43,756 nt of DNA. Source: Psychroflexus sp. MES1-P1E. GTDB lineage: Bacteria; Bacteroidota; Bacteroidia; Flavobacteriales; Flavobacteriaceae. The stretch lies in the NCBI RefSeq assembly GCF_002836055.1, contig NZ_PJBS01000318.1:1-43756 (forward strand), in the 5' to 3' direction. Positions 17,321 through 25,159 of this stretch are shown one piece after another. The notes under the pieces are model-generated. The model ran no database searches and was not told where the DNA came from. It saw only the letters and a list, made by a program, of their open reading frames with translations. Every line of letters starts with the position of its first letter. The first letter of the stretch is position 1. The position numbers and the translations under genes were made by a program.

Positions 17321-18097
17321 ATGAGTATGAGATTCAAAACAATTTTAAGTTTATTGGTGATTATCACTTTCACCACTTTAGTTTATAGCCAAGAAAAAGA
17401 GCTTCAAACCATAACAGGTATTGTGATGAATGCTGCCAATGATAAACCTTTGGAAAACGTAAATATTGTAAATATCAATACGGTAAGAGGATCTATTACT
17501 AATAAAGACGGTCAATTTAATGTGAAAGCTCATATCAGTGATACGATTTATCTTTCTTATTTAGGTTTCAGATCTATTCAAGTAAAAATTACTGAAGATT
17601 GGGTTAAGTTTGGTGATGTAAAAATCAAGATGACAGAATCTGCAATCGCACTTCAGGAAGTAAAACTTCAAGAAATCCAATTGACTGGTTATTTGGAGAT
17701 CGATGCCAGAAATATCCCTATCTACGATAACTATAGATACAGTATTTCGGGTTTAGATTATGCATACGAAGGCGGCAACTACCAAAAGAGTGCTATCTCT
17801 AAAGTACTTCAATCTATTTCCAATCCTGCAGATTTACTCTACAAAACATTTAGCAGTAAAGAAAAGCAAATGCGACGTTTACGAAAAATGAAAATGAACG
17901 AAAGTATAAAGGATATCCTTCAAGATAAATTTGACCGTGAAACCCTTTCCGCAGTTTTACAAATCAGTAGAGACGACATAGATCAAGTTTTGGAAAAATG
18001 CAATTATTCTCGAGACTTTATTACCACTGCAAACGATTTACAAGTGCTTGATGCTGTAAGTAATTGTTTCGAAGAATACAGAGCCATCAACAGATAA
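17321..18097 (+). CDS. Carboxypeptidase-regulatory-like (CarboxypepD_reg) domain protein
   Basis: An exported protein of 258 residues. A signal peptide (1-24, ending LVYSQ) is followed by a CarboxypepD_reg-like beta-sandwich at about 30-105 (TITGIVMNAANDKPLENVNI ... SYLGFRSIQVKI), the domain found at the front of TonB-dependent receptors and in standalone flavobacterial envelope proteins. The rest (110-258) is helical and charged, without a barrel. I start at ATG 17321; ATG 17327 is equally possible, and a TTG at 17285 would lie inside the terminator stem. Function unknown. Confidence 0.82.
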   Translation: MSMRFKTILSLLVIITFTTLVYSQEKELQTITGIVMNAANDKPLENVNIVNINTVRGSITNKDGQFNVKAHISDTIYLSYLGFRSIQVKITEDWVKFGDVKIKMTESAIALQEVKLQEIQLTGYLEIDARNIPIYDNYRYSISGLDYAYEGGNYQKSAISKVLQSISNPADLLYKTFSSKEKQMRRLRKMKMNESIKDILQDKFDRETLSAVLQISRDDIDQVLEKCNYSRDFITTANDLQVLDAVSNCFEEYRAINR

Positions 18098-18101
18098 CAA
18101 T

Positions 18102-18779
18102 TTGAAACACATCAGCATACTTACTGGAGCAGGTATAAGTGCAGAAAGTGGTGTGAAGACTTTTAGAGACCACGACGGACTCTGGGAAGGTCATGACGTT
18201 ATGCAAGTTGCTACACCACAAGCCTTTGAAAAAAACCCTGGTTTAGTCTTAGACTTCTACAATAAAAGGAGACAGCAATTACTATCTGTTCAACCCAATT
18301 TAGCACATCAGCGTTTAGTAGATCTTGAAACGCAATTTAACGTAGATATCATTACTCAAAATGTAGATGATCTCCATGAACGTGCTGGAAGTTCCCAAGT
18401 AACTCATCTTCATGGTGAGCTTATGAAAGTGAGAAGCACCTTTAACCATCATCTTATTTATAATTGGAAGAAGGATTTAAATCTTGGAGATTTTTGTGAA
18501 CACCATCACCAATTAAGACCACATGTGGTTTGGTTTGGAGAAGCCGTACCAATGATAGAAAAAGCAATTGACATTTTAAAACAAACCGATGTCCTTATCA
18601 TTATTGGAACCTCCATGCAGGTTTATCCAGCCGCTGGACTTATCGATTTCGCTCCCTCCTCTACCCCCATTTATTTTATTGATCCCAACCCCTCTATATC
18701 AGAATCAACTGATGTACATATATATGCTGAAAAAGCAACCACAGGAGTAGATAAATTGGTTCGAAAGCTTTTAGCTTAG
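18102..18779 (+). CDS. NAD-dependent protein deacylase, Sir2 family (SIRT5-like)
   Basis: Sirtuins remove acyl groups from lysines using NAD+. The start is TTG at 18102, 4 bp after the previous stop; it is the only start that keeps the N-terminal GAGISAESG motif (9-17) intact. Also seen are TFRDHDGLWE (20-29), TQNVDDLHERAG with QND residues at 86-89, and the catalytic His in LHGEL (H104). Y53 and R56 form the Y-x2-R pair that in SIRT5/CobB favours succinyl or malonyl substrates. The four zinc cysteines of most sirtuins are missing; the region after LHGEL has one Cys and several His. Confidence 0.9.
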   Translation: MKHISILTGAGISAESGVKTFRDHDGLWEGHDVMQVATPQAFEKNPGLVLDFYNKRRQQLLSVQPNLAHQRLVDLETQFNVDIITQNVDDLHERAGSSQVTHLHGELMKVRSTFNHHLIYNWKKDLNLGDFCEHHHQLRPHVVWFGEAVPMIEKAIDILKQTDVLIIIGTSMQVYPAAGLIDFAPSSTPIYFIDPNPSISESTDVHIYAEKATTGVDKLVRKLLA

Positions 18780-18859
18780 ATAGCATACAATCGAATTCTA
18801 TAACTTGAAAAGCCATAAAAAGTAAGCCTATATTCCATAAAAATATGATTACGAAAGCT

Positions 18860-18867
18860 TATATTTG
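18860..18867 (+). promoter_or_regulatory. Candidate -7 box upstream of purB
   Basis: TATATTTG matches the TAnnTTTG consensus exactly and lies 23 bp before the purB ATG. I find no convincing TTTG element at the proper distance upstream, so the call rests on the -7 box and its position. Confidence 0.4.
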
Positions 18868-18890
18868 CTAGCGAAATAAAATAATATTAC

Positions 18891-20228
18891 ATGAATTCGC
18901 TTGATGCAATTTCCCCAATAGATGGCCGGTATGCCAACAAAACTGAATCTCTCCGAAAGTACTTTAGCGAACATGCTTTAATAAAATATAGAGTAAGGGT
19001 AGAAATAGAGTATTTTATAGCGCTATGTGAACTACCACTTCCACAGCTAAAAAGCTTTGATTCTTCTCTATATCCAAAATTAAGAGCAATTTATTTTGAC
19101 TTCAGTATAGAAGATGCTCAAAAAATTAAGTCCATTGAAAGCATTACCAACCATGACGTAAAAGCTGTAGAATATTTTATCAAAGATCGAATGGATAATT
19201 TAGATCTAAAAGCCTCTAAAGAATTTATTCACTTTGGATTAACCTCTCAGGACATCAACAATACAGCTGTCCCCTTAACCTTGTTAGAAGCTGTTCAGGA
19301 CGTATATATTCCACAATTGGAAGACATTTTAGAAAAAATTAAAACAAAAGCCAAAGAGTGGAAAGATATCCCGATGCTGGCAAGAACTCATGGTCAACCC
19401 GCTTCCCCTACTCGACTCGGAAAAGAGTTTGAAGTATTTGTAGTGAGACTCCAAGAACAGTTAAATCAACTGAAAACTATTCCGTCGTCTGCCAAATTTG
19501 GCGGAGCTACAGGTAATTTTAATGCGCATAAAGTAGCTTATCCAAATATTGATTGGAGAGCTTTTGGAAAAGATTTCGTAGAAAGACGTCTTAAGTTGAA
19601 ACATTCGTTTCCAACAACTCAAATAGAACATTACGATAACATGGCTTCCTCTTTTGACGCTATGAAACGAATTAATACTATTTTACTAGACCTGAATAAG
19701 GATATTTGGAGCTATGTTTCAATGGATTACTTCAAACAAAAGATAAAAAAAGGTGAGATTGGATCTTCAGCAATGCCTCACAAAGTGAACCCAATTGATT
19801 TTGAAAATTCTGAAGGTAATTTAGGTATTGCCAATGCTTTACTAGAGCATTTCTCTGCAAAACTACCTATAAGTAGACTTCAAAGAGACCTGACAGACAG
19901 TACAGTTTTAAGAAATCTAGGGGTGCCTCTAGGTCATATGCTTATTGCACTTCAATCTACAGGAAAAGGACTCGATAAATTAGTTTTAAATCCAGATAAA
20001 ATTCAAGCAGATTTGAATGCCAACTGGGCGGTTGTAGCGGAAGCTATACAAACGATTTTAAGACGTGAAGGTTTCGAAAATCCCTATGAAGCTCTAAAAG
20101 GATTGACTAGAACTCATTCTAAAATTGACGAAAAAAGCATTTTATCTTTCATTGATACACTTGACGTATCTGGAACTATTAAGGCTGAACTTAAAGCCAT
20201 TACGCCTTCCAATTATACAGGAATTTAA
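18891..20228 (+). CDS. purB: Adenylosuccinate lyase
   Basis: PurB acts twice in purine synthesis: it splits fumarate from SAICAR and from adenylosuccinate. The 445-residue protein is of the length and type found in E. coli. Motifs seen are SPIDGRYANK at the N-terminus, TSQDINNTA, RTHGQPASPTRLGKE, and the fumarase/aspartase superfamily signature GSSAMPHKVNP with the catalytic serine loop. It starts a plus-strand group, with menA 2 bp downstream. Confidence 0.96.
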   Translation: MNSLDAISPIDGRYANKTESLRKYFSEHALIKYRVRVEIEYFIALCELPLPQLKSFDSSLYPKLRAIYFDFSIEDAQKIKSIESITNHDVKAVEYFIKDRMDNLDLKASKEFIHFGLTSQDINNTAVPLTLLEAVQDVYIPQLEDILEKIKTKAKEWKDIPMLARTHGQPASPTRLGKEFEVFVVRLQEQLNQLKTIPSSAKFGGATGNFNAHKVAYPNIDWRAFGKDFVERRLKLKHSFPTTQIEHYDNMASSFDAMKRINTILLDLNKDIWSYVSMDYFKQKIKKGEIGSSAMPHKVNPIDFENSEGNLGIANALLEHFSAKLPISRLQRDLTDSTVLRNLGVPLGHMLIALQSTGKGLDKLVLNPDKIQADLNANWAVVAEAIQTILRREGFENPYEALKGLTRTHSKIDEKSILSFIDTLDVSGTIKAELKAITPSNYTGI

Positions 20229-20230
20229 AC

Positions 20231-21145
20231 ATGAGTAAAACAGCAGCTTGGATTTCAGCAGCTAGATTACGGACCTTACCACTATCCATATCTGGAATTT
20301 TGGTAGGGACTTGTCTTGCTTTGCCGTCCAATCAATTTAATCCAACTATTTTCTGGTTAGCCATTGCCACAACTTTGGGATTACAAATTTTATCGAATTT
20401 CGCAAATGATTATGGCGATGGAATTAAAGGAACCGATAACGATGAACGTATTGGCCCTATGAGAGCTTTACAAAGCGGAGCCATCTCTGCTAAGGAGATG
20501 AAGAAGGGTATCATTTTAACAGCAATTATAACAGCTATAATTGCATTGAGCTTGATTTATACTAGTTTCGGAAAAGAAAACTTTTTACTGAGTTTGCTAT
20601 TTGTTGGCTTAGGAGTTTCTGCAATTATTGCCGCTATTAAGTACACGGTTGGCGATTCTGCTTATGGGTATAAAGGTTTAGGAGATATATTTGTCTTTCT
20701 TTTTTTTGGAATTGTAAGTGTTTTAGGTTCTAATTTTCTGATGACAAAGCAATTGGACGTTTGGCTATTTTTACCAGCAATCAGCATAGGTTTATTGAGT
20801 AGTGCAGTTTTGAATTTGAACAATATGCGAGATGAATTAAGTGACCGCAATTCAAAAAAAATGACTCTGGTAGTTAAAGGAGGGAAAAAATTTGCAAAAA
20901 TTTATCATTTCTCATTGATTCTTGTGGCTTTCGTATCTATGGTTATTTTTCTTAATCTAGACTCCTATTCTAGTTACTATTTAATATTACTACCCTTGCT
21001 AGCCTTCGCTCCTTTAGCAATTCATCTTAGGAAAATATACCACTATACAGATCCTAAAACCTTAGATCCTGAATTAAAAAAAGTAGCTTTAAGTACCTTT
21101 GCACTTGGTTTTATTTTATTTTGGATAGTATTCTTAGAATTTTAA
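20231..21145 (+). CDS. menA: 1,4-dihydroxy-2-naphthoate polyprenyltransferase
   Basis: MenA attaches the polyprenyl tail to dihydroxynaphthoate in menaquinone synthesis at the inner membrane. The 304-residue protein is an eight- to nine-helix UbiA-family enzyme. The first Asp-rich site is NFANDYGDGIKGTDNDE with the GPMRALQSG extension typical of MenA, and the second is NNMRDELSDRNSKKMTLVVK. Menaquinone fits Bacteroidota, whose respiratory quinone is MK. The start is 2 bp after purB, so it is likely cotranscribed. Confidence 0.94.
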   Translation: MSKTAAWISAARLRTLPLSISGILVGTCLALPSNQFNPTIFWLAIATTLGLQILSNFANDYGDGIKGTDNDERIGPMRALQSGAISAKEMKKGIILTAIITAIIALSLIYTSFGKENFLLSLLFVGLGVSAIIAAIKYTVGDSAYGYKGLGDIFVFLFFGIVSVLGSNFLMTKQLDVWLFLPAISIGLLSSAVLNLNNMRDELSDRNSKKMTLVVKGGKKFAKIYHFSLILVAFVSMVIFLNLDSYSSYYLILLPLLAFAPLAIHLRKIYHYTDPKTLDPELKKVALSTFALGFILFWIVFLEF

Positions 21146-21209
21146 CCGAAAGCAGTATTGGAAAACCTGTATTTGATGATTTAATTCGTAAATTGATAAA
21201 AAATATTTG

Positions 21210-22091
21210 ATGGATTTTAAAAAGAAAATGTTGCGAGATGATGCCTTAGAAGGCAAAACAATCATAGTAACTGGAGGTGGAAGTGGACTGGGTATGTCTA
21301 TGACCCGTTATTTTCTAGAACTTGGAGCTAATGTTGTCATCACCAGCAGAAACTTGGAAAAACTTAAAACTAGCGCAAAAACTCTAGAAGAAGAAACCGG
21401 CGGAAAGTGTTTACCTGTTCAATGTGATGTGAGGCACTATGATGAAGTTGAGAATATGATAGAACAAGCGCATACCACTTTTGGTGAAGTTGATATTCTT
21501 TTAAATAATGCTGCGGGAAATTTCATTTCTCCAACAGAACGATTGTCTACAAATGCCTTTGATACTATCATCGATATTGTCTTGAAGGGCAGTAAAAATT
21601 GTACACTTGCCTTAGGTAAATATTGGATAGATAAAAAGCAAACTAATAAAACAGTCCTTAATATTGTGACCACTTACGCCTGGACAGGGTCTGGTTATGT
21701 TGTCCCAAGCGCCACTGCAAAAGCAGGGGTATTGGCCATGACGAGATCATTGGCTGTGGAATGGGCTAAATATGGTATTCGATTTAACGCGATTGCTCCA
21801 GGACCATTCCCTACTAAAGGGGCGTGGGATAGATTATTACCAGGAGATCTTAAAGAAAAATTTGATCTTGCTAAAAAAGTACCGCTTAAACGCGTTGGTG
21901 ATCATCAGGAATTAGCTAATCTTGCTGCTTATTTAGTTTCAGATTTTGCACATTACCTTAATGGAGAAGTGATCACCATTGATGGTGGTGAATGGCTAAA
22001 AGGCGCTGGTCAATTTAATCTTTTGGAAATGGTGACACCAGAGATGTGGGACCAATTAGAAGAAATGATTCGCTCTCAAAAAAAGAAATAA
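21210..22091 (+). CDS. SDR oxidoreductase, 2,4-dienoyl-CoA reductase-like
   Basis: A 293-residue short-chain dehydrogenase with the NAD(P)-binding TGGGSGLG motif and NNAAGNF. The catalytic region reads TTYAWTGSGYVVPSATAKAG: there is no classic Y-x3-K, and instead Tyr and Lys are separated by 14 residues, the spacing of mitochondrial/peroxisomal dienoyl-CoA reductases. The GPFPTKGA motif also matches that branch. The likely role is NADPH reduction of 2,4-dienoyl-CoA during breakdown of unsaturated fatty acids. I start at ATG 21210; the TTG at 21207 merely precedes it. Activity is inferred from the motif. Confidence 0.88.
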   Translation: MDFKKKMLRDDALEGKTIIVTGGGSGLGMSMTRYFLELGANVVITSRNLEKLKTSAKTLEEETGGKCLPVQCDVRHYDEVENMIEQAHTTFGEVDILLNNAAGNFISPTERLSTNAFDTIIDIVLKGSKNCTLALGKYWIDKKQTNKTVLNIVTTYAWTGSGYVVPSATAKAGVLAMTRSLAVEWAKYGIRFNAIAPGPFPTKGAWDRLLPGDLKEKFDLAKKVPLKRVGDHQELANLAAYLVSDFAHYLNGEVITIDGGEWLKGAGQFNLLEMVTPEMWDQLEEMIRSQKKK

Positions 22092-22131
22092 CTGCTAACT
22101 TTCTATCGTTATAATAATTAATTAGAGCAAG

Positions 22132-22160
22132 TTGACATGCTACAATTAATTGTAATTTTA
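22132..22160 (+). promoter_or_regulatory. Candidate parA promoter with palindrome
   Basis: TTG at 22132-22134 and TAATTTTA at 22153-22160 (7 of 8 match to TAnnTTTG) are spaced 18 bp apart. Between and overlapping them lies the perfect 14-bp palindrome TACAATTAATTGTA at 22141-22154. The parA ATG is at 22184. A palindrome at this place could be an operator, but in AT-rich sequence it may be chance. Confidence 0.4.
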
Positions 22161-22183
22161 CATCAGAAAATTCGAAAAACTTT

Positions 22184-22948
22184 ATGGGAAAGATAATTTC
22201 AATTGCAAACCAAAAAGGCGGTGTAGGTAAGACTACAACGGCTGTAAATCTAGCTGCTGCATTAGGTGTTTTGGAAAAAAAAGTACTGTTGATCGATGCA
22301 GATCCACAAGCCAACGCTACCTCTGGACTCGGCATTGATATTGAAACAGTAGAAATAGGAACTTACCAAATTTTGGAACATACCAAAAAAGCAGAAGAAG
22401 CCATTATGGACACTGATTCACCAAACTTGGAGTTGATTCCTTCTCACATTGATTTGGTTGCCATTGAACTTGAGCTTGTAGATGTTGAGCGAAGAGAATA
22501 CATGCTTAAAGAAGCTTTGCTACCTATAAAGTCTAAATTTGATTACATTCTTATCGATTGTGCTCCTTCTTTAGGCTTATTAACATTAAATGCATTGACT
22601 GCTTCAGATTCGGTATTAATTCCTATTCAATGTGAATATTTTGCTTTAGAAGGTTTAGGTAAATTGCTTAACACTATTAAAAGCGTGCAAAAAATTCATA
22701 ACGATCAGTTAAGCATTGAAGGCTTGCTACTGACCATGTATGATTCTAGACTGCGTTTATCCAACCAAGTGGTGGAAGAAGTGAAAAAACACTTTAATGA
22801 TATGGTCTTTGAAACAATCATCCAAAGGAATGTGCGTTTAAGCGAAGCTCCTAGTTATGGTGAAAGCATTATTAAATATGATGCAGCTAGCAAAGGAGCC
22901 AATAATTATTTAAGCTTAGCTGAAGAAATTATTAAGAAGTCAAATTAG
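22184..22948 (+). CDS. parA: Chromosome partitioning ATPase ParA/Soj
   Basis: ParA is a Walker-type ATPase that binds DNA as an ATP dimer and moves ParB-parS complexes to segregate the chromosome. The 254-residue protein has the deviant Walker A KGGVGKTTT (9-17), the DADPQANATSGLG motif and the LIDCAPSLGLLTLNAL motif. There is no N-terminal HTH, as expected of the chromosomal type. parB follows 6 bp later. Confidence 0.96.
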   Translation: MGKIISIANQKGGVGKTTTAVNLAAALGVLEKKVLLIDADPQANATSGLGIDIETVEIGTYQILEHTKKAEEAIMDTDSPNLELIPSHIDLVAIELELVDVERREYMLKEALLPIKSKFDYILIDCAPSLGLLTLNALTASDSVLIPIQCEYFALEGLGKLLNTIKSVQKIHNDQLSIEGLLLTMYDSRLRLSNQVVEEVKKHFNDMVFETIIQRNVRLSEAPSYGESIIKYDAASKGANNYLSLAEEIIKKSN

Positions 22949-22954
22949 AAGTCA

Positions 22955-23860
22955 ATGGCGAAAACGACAAAGAAAAAAGCTCTCGGTAGAGGTTTATCGG
23001 CTTTATTAAACGACCCAAATAATGATATTAAATCTACAGATGATAACAATGCAGATAAGGTTGTAGGTAGTATAGTAGAATTAAGCCTTGGGGCTATTGA
23101 CGTAAACCCATTTCAACCTAGAACGAGTTTTAATGAAGATGCTTTAAAAGAATTGGCCTCTTCCATTAGAGAACTTGGTGTGATCCAGCCCATAACAGTT
23201 AGAAAACTTGAATTTAACAAGTACCAGCTAGTTTCTGGAGAACGCCGTTACCGAGCTTCCAAAATGCTTGGCTTAGAGACTATTCCATCCTACATAAGGA
23301 TTGCGAATGACAGAGAGTCTTTAGAAATGGCCTTGGTAGAAAATATACAACGCCAAGACCTCGATCCAATAGAAATCGCTTTGTCTTACCAAAGATTGAT
23401 GGATGACATTGATTTAACTCAGGAAGAATTGAGCGATAGAGTTGGTAAAAATAGATCTACTATTGCAAATTACCTCCGCCTTTTAAAGTTAGACCCTATC
23501 ATTCAAACAGGAATGAGGGACGGTTTTTTGAGTATGGGCCATGGTAGAGCACTTATAAACATTACCAATACCGATATTCAGCTTCAGGTGTACGAACGTA
23601 TTCTTAAAAATAAGCTTTCTGTAAGAGATACAGAAAACTTGGTGAGACACATGCAACAAAACAAAGACACTTCTAAACCTTCCTCTGAAGAGGTGAGCGT
23701 TGATGAAAAGAAGTCAAAAGCCTTAAAACAAATCTCTTCCTACTTTGGCGCTAAAGTCGAACTTAAAGTCAACAAAAAAGGAAATGGAAAACTTATTGTT
23801 CCCTTCTCTTCAGATGAGGATTTTCAAAGAATCAAAAAATTAATACAAGGTGATTCGTAA
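22955..23860 (+). CDS. parB: Chromosome partitioning protein ParB/Spo0J
   Basis: ParB binds parS sites and spreads along DNA, using CTP in characterised homologues. The 301-residue protein starts with the KKKALGRGLSALL segment that stimulates ParA. The N-terminal domain follows with NPFQPRTSF, then the CTP-binding GERRYRASK and ENIQRQDL motifs. The HTH comes next (TQEELSDRVGKNRSTIANYLRLL), with a C-terminal dimerisation tail. I find no match to the usual parS sequence in the window. Its end overlaps the next gene by 11 bp. Confidence 0.96.
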   Translation: MAKTTKKKALGRGLSALLNDPNNDIKSTDDNNADKVVGSIVELSLGAIDVNPFQPRTSFNEDALKELASSIRELGVIQPITVRKLEFNKYQLVSGERRYRASKMLGLETIPSYIRIANDRESLEMALVENIQRQDLDPIEIALSYQRLMDDIDLTQEELSDRVGKNRSTIANYLRLLKLDPIIQTGMRDGFLSMGHGRALINITNTDIQLQVYERILKNKLSVRDTENLVRHMQQNKDTSKPSSEEVSVDEKKSKALKQISSYFGAKVELKVNKKGNGKLIVPFSSDEDFQRIKKLIQGDS

Positions 23861-24431
23861 ATTTTTTTTCACTTCCATATTTATCTTAGGTTGGTGTTCG
23901 TGTTCCTATAGTCAAGAACAAGATAGTTTGACAGTTGAAACCACAATGACTTCTACCAAAAACGCTTTCAAATTGGATCTATACGATCCTCTAGCACCTG
24001 CTAGATCAGCTTTTTATTCAGCTATTTTACCGGGATTGGGACAAGCTTATAATGGCAGTTATTGGAAAATTCCTTTGGTCTATGCTGGCATAGGAACAAG
24101 TCTATATTTAGTGCTTCAAAATGACACGGAATACCAACGCTACAGAGACGCATATAAACGAAGATTAGCTGGTTTTCAAGATGATGAATTTCAAAATATT
24201 CTTGAGAATGATGGTTTGATTAACGCGCAAAAGCAATTTAGACAGAACAAAGAATTTGCTATTTTGGCAACGGTAGCTTTTTATTTATTCAATATTGTAG
24301 ATGCAAACGTAGATGCGCACTTAAAGCAGTTTGATGTTTCTAAAGATCTTACGCTTAAACCAAATTTTGAGCCTAATTTCATGAGTGGAAATATCGACTA
24401 TGGTCTAACTTTGAATTTTAAATTGAATTAA
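23850..24431 (+). CDS. DUF5683 domain-containing exported protein
   Basis: The start is GTG at 23850, inside the 3' end of parB. The 193-residue product has a signal sequence ending near CSYSQ (residue 22), then the DUF5683 pattern: ARSAFYSAILPGLGQAYNG followed by SYWKIPLVYAGIG, and a second hydrophobic region at about 146-163. Proteins like this are constant neighbours of parB and dapB in Flavobacteriaceae but have no assigned function. dapB starts at the base after its stop. Confidence 0.82.
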   Translation: MIRKFFFTSIFILGWCSCSYSQEQDSLTVETTMTSTKNAFKLDLYDPLAPARSAFYSAILPGLGQAYNGSYWKIPLVYAGIGTSLYLVLQNDTEYQRYRDAYKRRLAGFQDDEFQNILENDGLINAQKQFRQNKEFAILATVAFYLFNIVDANVDAHLKQFDVSKDLTLKPNFEPNFMSGNIDYGLTLNFKLN

Positions 24432-25148
24432 ATGAAACTCGCTATACTTGGCTATGGTAAAATGGGTAAAACCGTAGAGAGTATCGCGACCTCCAGAGGT
24501 CACGATATTGTTTATAAGACCTCAGATGATATAGACATAGACCGCTTAAAAAAAGCAGAAATTGCTATAGATTTTAGTACACCTGAAGCCGCTTATTTTA
24601 ATATAACCACTTGTTTGGAATACAACATAGCCATAGTGTCTGGAACTACAGGATGGCTAAATCGATTTGAGGATGCGGTTAAAGTTTGTAAGTTACAGGC
24701 TGGTAAGTTTTTGTATGCCTCCAATTTTAGTATAGGAGTGAATATTTTTTTTGAATTAAATTCTCAACTTGCTAAAATGATGTCTGGATTGAAAGGGTAT
24801 GATGTTAAGCTAAAGGAAGTTCACCATTTGGAAAAGAAAGACGCCCCCAGCGGCACCGCCATTAGTCTTGCTGATCATATTATAAAACAAACCGAGTATA
24901 CAAATTGGTCATATCCACCAGAATATTCAAAAAATTCAATCCCAATCGAGGCTGAAAGAAAAGCGGGAGTTTTTGGTTTTCATGATGTGACTTATAATTC
25001 TGATATTGATACCATAACCATTTCTCATAACGCAAAATCTAGAGAAGGCTTTGCTCATGGGGCAGTAGTCGCTGCAGAATGGATATTTAAACAACACGAC
25101 GGAGTATATTCTATGAAGGATGTCCTTCAACTTAACTCTTCAACCTAA
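24432..25148 (+). CDS. dapB: 4-hydroxy-tetrahydrodipicolinate reductase
   Basis: DapB reduces hydroxy-tetrahydrodipicolinate with NAD(P)H in the diaminopimelate-lysine pathway, which feeds peptidoglycan. The 238-residue protein has an N-terminal Rossmann fold (LGYGKMGKT, 7-14), the IDFSTPEAA and SGTTGW motifs, SNFSIGVN, and the catalytic EVHHLEKKDAPSGTA (129-143) with His131/132 and Lys136. Shorter than the E. coli enzyme, as is normal for Bacteroidota. Confidence 0.95.
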   Translation: MKLAILGYGKMGKTVESIATSRGHDIVYKTSDDIDIDRLKKAEIAIDFSTPEAAYFNITTCLEYNIAIVSGTTGWLNRFEDAVKVCKLQAGKFLYASNFSIGVNIFFELNSQLAKMMSGLKGYDVKLKEVHHLEKKDAPSGTAISLADHIIKQTEYTNWSYPPEYSKNSIPIEAERKAGVFGFHDVTYNSDIDTITISHNAKSREGFAHGAVVAAEWIFKQHDGVYSMKDVLQLNSST

Positions 25149-25159
25149 CGCTATTCATT

